Shown: one piece after another, positions 58,763-64,000 of the stretch | How the letters are laid out: the number at the start of each line of letters is the position of its first letter | Numbering within the stretch: the first letter of the stretch is position 1 | Source of the DNA: Lepeophtheirus salmonis | Lineage: Eukaryota > Arthropoda > Copepoda > Siphonostomatoida > Caligidae | Direction of reading: 5' to 3' | NCBI RefSeq assembly: GCF_016086655.4 | Contig: NC_052136.2 | Location: 41,656,492 to 41,720,491 of the forward strand | DNA length: 64,000 bases | The notes under the pieces: generated by a model | What the model saw: only the letters and a program-made list of their open reading frames with translations | Told to the model about the DNA's origin: nothing | Databases searched by the model: none | Program-made: the position numbers and the translations under genes

Positions 58763-58850
58763 TCAATGACAAAGTGACGAACCCCGTTGGGTTATTGCCA
58801 TTAGGTGTTTGTATGTAGTTTTATGACAGTAGCTTATTTGGGTCTACCAC
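58763..58850 (-). CDS. Possible terminal exon of a chemoreceptor-like gene
   Basis: On the minus strand TCTCTAATTCCATAG is followed by GTGGTAGACCC, encoding VVDPNKLLS. A shifted frame then reads HKTTYKHLMAITQ before TGA. Arthropod gustatory receptors end with a pattern like GFFxVDxxLLxSxxxxxTTYxVILxQ, and the VD..LL and TTY parts are in the right order here. The frame break between them means either a pseudogene or a coincidence. Confidence 0.22.
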
Positions 58851-59223
58851 CTATGGAATTAGAGACAGAAAATACCTCATTGAAATAAAATAACTTACAG
58901 TTTTGTTAAACGGCTCATAGTAATTACCCACAATAATTGCATAATATATTCAATTTGAATCCAAATAGTTTTTGCAATTATTTTTCCTATGAACCCGTTG
59001 ATTCAAATGTATAACTAATTTTGTGTTGGTCCTGATTACTGTTGGCCCAAAATTAATATTTCATACTGGTTTTGGAATTAAAAAAATTTCTTATTTTTTT
59101 TGTTTTTTTCTTGTATATTATAAATTCTATCATTCGAAAATTACAATTTTTTTGGCACTTTATACAAATTTTATTCGTATATTTAACTAACTTTGGGATA
59201 TTTTGAAGAAATGAGATACTTAC

Positions 59224-59318
59224 CTGATAGTGGGGTGGACTCCAGATTACTGGAAAATCATTCCTTGCAGAAAGCTGTATAACCAGTATAAATTGATTCA
59301 CCTTCCACCTTAAAGAGT
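59224..59318 (-). CDS. Possible exon of a chemoreceptor-like membrane protein
   Basis: The minus strand is open from 59400 and carries a clear donor, CACTATCAG|GTAAGTAT (exon end 59224), and an acceptor-like CCTGTAG before ACTCTTTAAGG. The encoded SLRWKVNQFILVIQLSA, then RNDFPVIWSPPHYQ, resembles the EVxxFxxQLxxxxxxF stretch that precedes the last membrane segment of arthropod gustatory receptors. The frame is free of the lysine/asparagine bias of neighbouring random ORFs. The exact 5' border is uncertain. Confidence 0.3.
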
Positions 59319-59730
59319 CTACAGGATCGGTCTTTTTTTTTTTTACGAAACTGGAACAGACTATATCAAATATTTTAGAAACAATATAACACCAGTACAT
59401 ATACTCGGTATAGTTCTAAAACTGTCTTTACTTAAATCGACAATTTTCAAATATTTACTCAAACTCGTATGGGATATTTTCTTGGTAAAATTGACATTCC
59501 TTGAACTCAAAACAGTTGAGTAGCTATTTTTCAAATTTCACTCAAAAGGACAATAAAAAAGAACATACCTATTGTCTTATCAATAAAATAGTTAATTTTA
59601 TGCGTAAGGAGAATCCACATCGTATAGGTGGACATTTTCAAAAGTTAAAAACTCATCCGAACTCGGAAACTGGTATATTTCCCTAGCACGAAATTGAAAC
59701 TCGCCATAGAACACAAAAACTCAAACTCAC

Positions 59731-60075
59731 CCCAACTCGATCATTTTGAGTCGAATCTAACATTAATAAACCTTCAGATACTCTAAGGAAATAGGCGACA
59801 AGCATACCAATGGAACAAAAAGTGAGTGTCTTAATTTCTGATAGATTTAAAATCGTCTGCTGGTCTATTTTCATCATTTGACTCACCTCATTGTATTTAA
59901 TTTTAGAAGAAAAATATTGTACTATTATTCTGGAGGCCTGGTGCGTCAACGTAAGAACAATCTTGAGCAAAAACCAAGAAAAATAGAAAATCCCAAAATA
60001 TTGTTTTACTTCATAAATACATACAACCCAATGTTTCATTGATATATTTGAGTTAACTATAGACTTGTTGTTCAA
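59731..60075 (-). CDS. Possible exon of a multi-pass membrane protein
   Basis: The longest open frame in the window (130 aa to 59683) lies here. It holds a hydrophobic segment (FGIFYFSWFLLKIVLTL), a soluble link (ASRIIVQYFSSKIKYNEVSQ) and a second semi-hydrophobic segment (LTFCSIGMLVAYFL). TTTTTGCTCAAG at about 59962-59973 is acceptor-like and GTTGGG|GTGAGT at 59731 is donor-like. A gustatory-receptor-like or other 7TM protein is possible. The last part (LDSTQNDRVG..) falls in GACTCAAA/GAGTTTGAG-rich sequence that may be transposon-derived, so the true end could be earlier. Confidence 0.3.
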
Positions 60076-61993
60076 ATTTAGGGTATAAATACAGATACCA
60101 AGAATATTTGCTATAGTTTAAAATCTTTATTTGATTTATGAGAATTATATTGGTCCTGATATAAGTATTTTAAATAAATTTCTCAATCTTTTATATGTGA
60201 CTATTAATTTTGTTTACTTTAAGTGCAATTTGAGACACACCTAAAGGGATAGTAATAATAATTTATTAATAAAAATCGATGATAATCTGTCGAAGAACAC
60301 AATTGTATTCTAAACTAAATTTTGACAAAAATCAATAAACTTGTTTGTTTTTTTGTTGACAAGCAACATATGTATCATATTGTAAATATGTATTTAAGAC
60401 TATCAACGGGATTTCGACCTTTAAATAAGTTATGTGTTTTTTTTTTTTTTTTTTTTTTTTCAATGGCCCATCTATTAGTGATGGCTTATGTCGATTGATT
60501 TTTACTAGATATACGTACATTGAAGAGTAACTGAACATAATATGTTTGATTAGTAATCAAAGGTTAAAAACGTCTTTATTCATTAGAAAAAAAGGGGGAG
60601 GAAAGAAGGACGGAAGAAGGAGGGAGAGGGATACTTAGGGTCCTCCGCCTACTGCGTTATAAGGCAATAATTCACGTTTTTCTTATTTTTATGTATCCCT
60701 GTACTTTATTTTGTTGTTGTTGTCAAGTCAGAGAATGTCCGTTGCTTGCTACTAATTGAAGTATCCACCTTTCTTGCACCTTGTTGATCTCTTGTCATGA
60801 AAACATGTACAAGTATATACAAACAAGCATAATGACCTTCTATGTACTACAGGTATTTGATATATTACGTATGTACCTAGGTAATTGTAACAAAAATGAA
60901 TTATTTACTTCTTCCTAATGACTTTTGATATTAATGTCATAAATAAATGCATTCAAACTACATCTCACACCTTATCTGTAGAGTGTAAATACTATTTGTT
61001 TGTTTGTTTGAAAAGCACGTCATTTAAGGATTAGACATACTTCATCAAACGTCTTCTTCCTAATAGATAAACAAAATGAGAGATACAAATCAGTTAACAG
61101 GAAGCACAGAAAAGAGTAATGTGCTGTAATTCTTAATGTTGGTTAATGCAGTCTAGGAGTTCTGAAAATAATAATTTTTCCTGAGTAGGGTTGTCGGAAG
61201 TTCTCAAACATAAGGAGGGGGAGACCTGAAATACTATTTTATCCCCCTCGAACAAAAAAAATACGAACCTAAAATTTATTATTAGTAAACTTATTATTGG
61301 CCTCCCACCATTTCCAATTGTCTTGGGTGATTATGTAATGTCTAGTACCAATTTTAGAGAGCATTGAATTATAAAACCTTGATTATAAAAAAGAATGGCA
61401 AATTCTTTAATATACATAATTTTAATATATTTATATATTTTTCTAAAGAAAAAAAAGGTATTTAAAAAAAACTGAGAAATGTTAATAAAAAGCCCGAATT
61501 TGTCGAAGTTAAATTAAATTTTAAATGAATAAGAAAAGGGAACTACATATTTATCTTTGCTTTAGGCTCTGCTCACAATAAAATCGACCCTGATTATGTC
61601 CTTCACGACTTTTGCATTCGATTCAAAGGGAGTTTTTGAACCAAAATTTAACTATGTGTTAAAATTTCTGAAGAAACTATTTTTAGAATTTTGTTTTAAC
61701 AGCCGTTTACAGATTTTCTATTTTCTTATAAAAATGGTTCATAGCCACATCTTCCAAAACTTTTCACCTCTTCTCACCCCATCACATATACATAATTCAA
61801 TTCGTATCAAGTACTTAATTGCTATCCTGGTATTTATTTCTATGTTCCATACTTGGTCCTTCCTAGAGAACTGGAGGGCTTCAAAGACAAATCCTAGATA
61901 AGATGGATTGACTGTAATGCTATAATGTTTACGTATACTTAATCAGTGCAGCTTCATCTGACCAATAAAGAAACATTTGAAAAAAAAATGAAG
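60076..61993. other. AT-rich non-coding sequence with a purine-rich tract
   Basis: No supportable gene. It contains a poly-T run at 60437-60460, and a strongly purine-rich strand at 60585-60640 (AGGAAAGAAGGACGGAAGAAGG) that could adopt triplex-type structure. A GTTTGTTTGTTTG run lies near 60998. The 101-aa frame 61596-61901 starts MSFTTFAFDSKGVFEPKF and has two hydrophobic stretches but no motif I can name. Confidence 0.5.
60437..60460. repeat. Poly-T tract (24 T)
   Basis: An uninterrupted run of 24 T. No retroposon body was recognised beside it. Confidence 0.9.
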
Positions 61994-62225
61994 CAAGGGG
62001 CGTTTGCAATTTATTTTTTTTATTGAGAGAGAGGGGGTGAAGGTAGGGCCGTGACTATGTTTTTTTTAGAATAGACCAAAAACTTTTTTTCAAAGGGCAA
62101 AAATGTTTTGGAAATGACAAAATTTTAAAATATAACGACAAATTGAAAAAAAAATATGTATAACATTTTTAGAATAATTTTTCAATTTGAGAGAAGCCAG
62201 AGCCCTCCCCCTGCGGACGCCCTTG
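61994..62225. mobile_element. Small inverted-repeat element with G-rich ends
   Basis: The left end CAAGGGGCGTTTGCA (61994-62008) pairs with the reverse complement of the right end, CAAGGGCGTCCGCAGGGGGAGG (ends 62225). Inside the left end GAGGGGGTGAAGGTAGGG extends the G-rich match. The 232-bp interior is AT-rich and non-coding. No clear target duplication was seen, so the superfamily is open. Confidence 0.6.
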
Positions 62226-63399
62226 TAAAGATATATATTTAGATATACAATGTATTTAAAAGCTTGCAAAATAGCTCAACTACATTATAATCATTCTACT
62301 AAAAGATATTCAATCCCTTATTTGTCTGTATCCACGTGCCAAAGCTCAACCATCACATGAAACTCCATTCTGACTGTAGCCATTCTTTTTAAATCCACTC
62401 ATTCATTCATTGAAATAACTAACTATATGTAGGTACATATTTAAAATAATTTGAACAAGGAGAAAATTTTTACTTTTTGAGTAATGTGACCCATAAATTA
62501 AAAAATAATAATAAACTATGTATTACACACCCTTGTTCATTTATGTATTTTTTATGGGTGCCTCTTATTCTAGTTACATACATACATAGGTTTATAGGAT
62601 GTACTCTAATTGAAATGATATGAAAAATACCTCTATTTAAAAATATTTATTAAAACTGTTAGAAGGAAAATATGAAATTAAAAATTCCAAATTTGGTATT
62701 AAAATAAATAAGTAATTGGTGTAAATATGGAGTTATGAGTATGTATAACTTATATATATTTGCAATTACATAGACGTGAAAGAATAACAAGAAAAACTTT
62801 CACAATTTTTGATTAAGAGTCAGAAACAGAAAGAAAAAATATATATAAAGTAATTGTTCAAAATATGATGTTTCAAGAATTGAAAGAATCTTGAAGAGAT
62901 TGTAAATATTATTATTAATAATAATAACAAAAAGAGCTCTAATATATTCATAACTATGTGCAAATTTAGAAAAACATTTATTATTTCTTTTTGTTTTTAT
63001 TTTTCGTAGATGATATTGAACTCTAAAAAACGGGTCTTTATGCCATGTTAAGGCATAAATATACAGATGTATGTTAATGCTCACACATCCCAAAATGAAT
63101 GTGAAAGTAGGGAGAAGGTGGTGAACCAAAAATTCCATAAGCTACAATCAGGTACACCTCAACTAACGAAGTATAATTATGTACATATATGGTGCGTTCA
63201 CAAAAAATCAACCTTACACAAATATGCTTATCGAAAAGGAGATATATGTGTGTGTAATAATTAAGCAATAGACCAATGATGTCCTTTGTATTCAAAGTTT
63301 AGAGCAGGAATGTCCAAACTAAGGTCCGCATGTCGCATTGTGGCCTAATTAAAGCTTTTATGATACTTATGATTCACTCAAACTATAATTCCATATGCA
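62226..63399. other. AT-rich non-coding sequence, possible hAT end at 63305
   Basis: No supportable gene. The 112-aa minus-strand frame 62800-63138 is AT-driven. At 63305 CAGGAATGTCCAAACTAAGG has the look of a hAT left end (CAGGGGTGTCCAAAC style). The partner end was not found in the window. Confidence 0.45.
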
Positions 63400-63790
63400 T
63401 ACATAGTTTTTGGGATTTCTCATTTCCTGGGAAATTGTCCGCAAGCGAGATCCAATTTTGAAATTTAGGGTTCCTGGGAATTTTGGGGATTCAATAATTC
63501 AAGGATAAGATGTTAAACAATAAATATATATTTTGAAAATTTTAAGGATTTATGTTATATCTTAAAAAGAAAATATATATTTTAAGCATGTCATTCATCA
63601 AACGTCCAAAGTTAATCCATGTTTTCTACATTAGAAGGTGAAACTATTATTCAATACTCGTTTGTTGGTTTGTTATAGGTGCTTTGGGCATTATTTTTTG
63701 TCAATGCACATTATTTGTATTGTAGCAGTATAAATCTTTAAAGACTTTATCTCATGTGAATCATTAATAATATGTGTTCTACTTTAGATT
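63400..63790 (+). repeat. Dispersed repeat, copy B
   Basis: Aligns with copy A at 590-1235: GGGATTTCTCATTTCCTGGG at the start, TTTTCTACATTAGAAGGTGAA (63619 on), CAATACTCGTTTGTTGG, then GTAGCAGTATAAATC..ACTTTATCTCATGTGAATC. At the position of copy A's 266-bp insert, copy B runs through (GTTATAGGTGCTTTGGG), so it represents an empty site. Confidence 0.65.
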
Positions 63791-64000
63791 AAATAAATTA
63801 TATAAAGGAAGCTTACATTATGAAATAATCAAGTGCAAGATTCCGGTAAAACATAATTTTTTCTTAAGAATTTATCGTAGTTGTAAAATCCCAAAAAAAC
63901 GAGATTTAGAGATCTGGGAGAGAAAGAAAATTATTAATATTTTAATTTACTATGTAAAAATAATGATGAGAAAATAATATTGTATTTTTTTACAATAATA
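63791..64000. other. AT-rich non-coding sequence to the window edge
   Basis: No gene recognised. The open frame 63774-63977 starts inside repeat copy B and has AT-driven composition. Confidence 0.5.

Noticed and set aside
1..64000. CRISPR arrays, prophage, operons or bacterial mobile elements
   Set aside because: No regularly spaced repeats, no dense ORFs and no bacterial signals; all mobile elements belong to eukaryotic superfamilies.

Overview
This window looks like an AT-rich, gene-poor, transposon-loaded stretch of a eukaryotic, probably arthropod, nuclear genome. Supporting signs are a very high A+T content, long poly-A and poly-T tracts, abundant short microsatellites, no dense ORF packing and no bacterial gene signals. 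Every recognisable protein signal of any length belongs to a eukaryotic transposable element (mariner, Tc1-like, hAT, pogo-like ends, Penelope-like). The base composition, the many TGTACATAC-type motifs and the transposon mix remind me of a caligid copepod (sea louse) genome. That is an impression, not something the sequence proves.

Layout. 0.6-1.9 kb holds a dispersed repeat (copy A) split by a 266-bp inverted-repeat element, followed by a GATC-rich inverted-repeat element. 3.7 kb has a small candidate terminal coding exon on the minus strand. 3.8-13.6 kb is essentially featureless. 13.65-15.44 kb carries a broken Penelope-like retroelement with reverse transcriptase and GIY-YIG remains. 16.5-17.2 kb is a 677-bp segment bounded by inverted repeats. 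24.74-25.93 kb is a near full-length but dead mariner. 29.7-30.2 kb is a 5'-truncated Tc1-like element on the minus strand. 36.6-37.4 kb has the C-terminal dimerisation domain of a hAT transposase. 37.88-38.37 kb is a hAT-type non-autonomous element with a 7/8 target duplication. 42.87-43.38 kb is a hAT derivative that keeps only a transposase N-terminus. 45.28-45.76 kb has pogo-like ends. 47.0-47.9 kb is a Tc1-like deletion derivative apparently nested in a hAT element. 49.0-49.2 kb has a tRNA-like/SINE head followed by a strong hairpin. 51.9-52.1 kb is another Tc1-like C-terminus. 57.58-58.43 kb is a Tc1-like deletion derivative with both ends. 56.9-60.1 kb has minus-strand open segments with splice-like borders that may be exons of a multi-pass membrane protein, possibly a chemoreceptor. 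62.0-62.2 kb is a small inverted-repeat element. 63.4-63.8 kb is copy B of the dispersed repeat seen at 0.6-1.2 kb.

The genes do not form a pathway. The window reads as intergenic and/or intronic sequence shaped by transposon insertion and decay. No transposase here is intact: each shows frameshifts, in-frame stops, internal deletions or lost catalytic residues. I found no convincing novel biological system. The most useful observations are an empty-site/filled-site comparison that fixes the borders of one element, an apparent nested insertion at 47 kb, several undescribed-looking dispersed repeat families, an over-abundance of the TGACGTCA palindrome, and the possible chemoreceptor-like exons at 58.8-60.1 kb. 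All homology calls are from recognising family motifs by eye; no database search was run.
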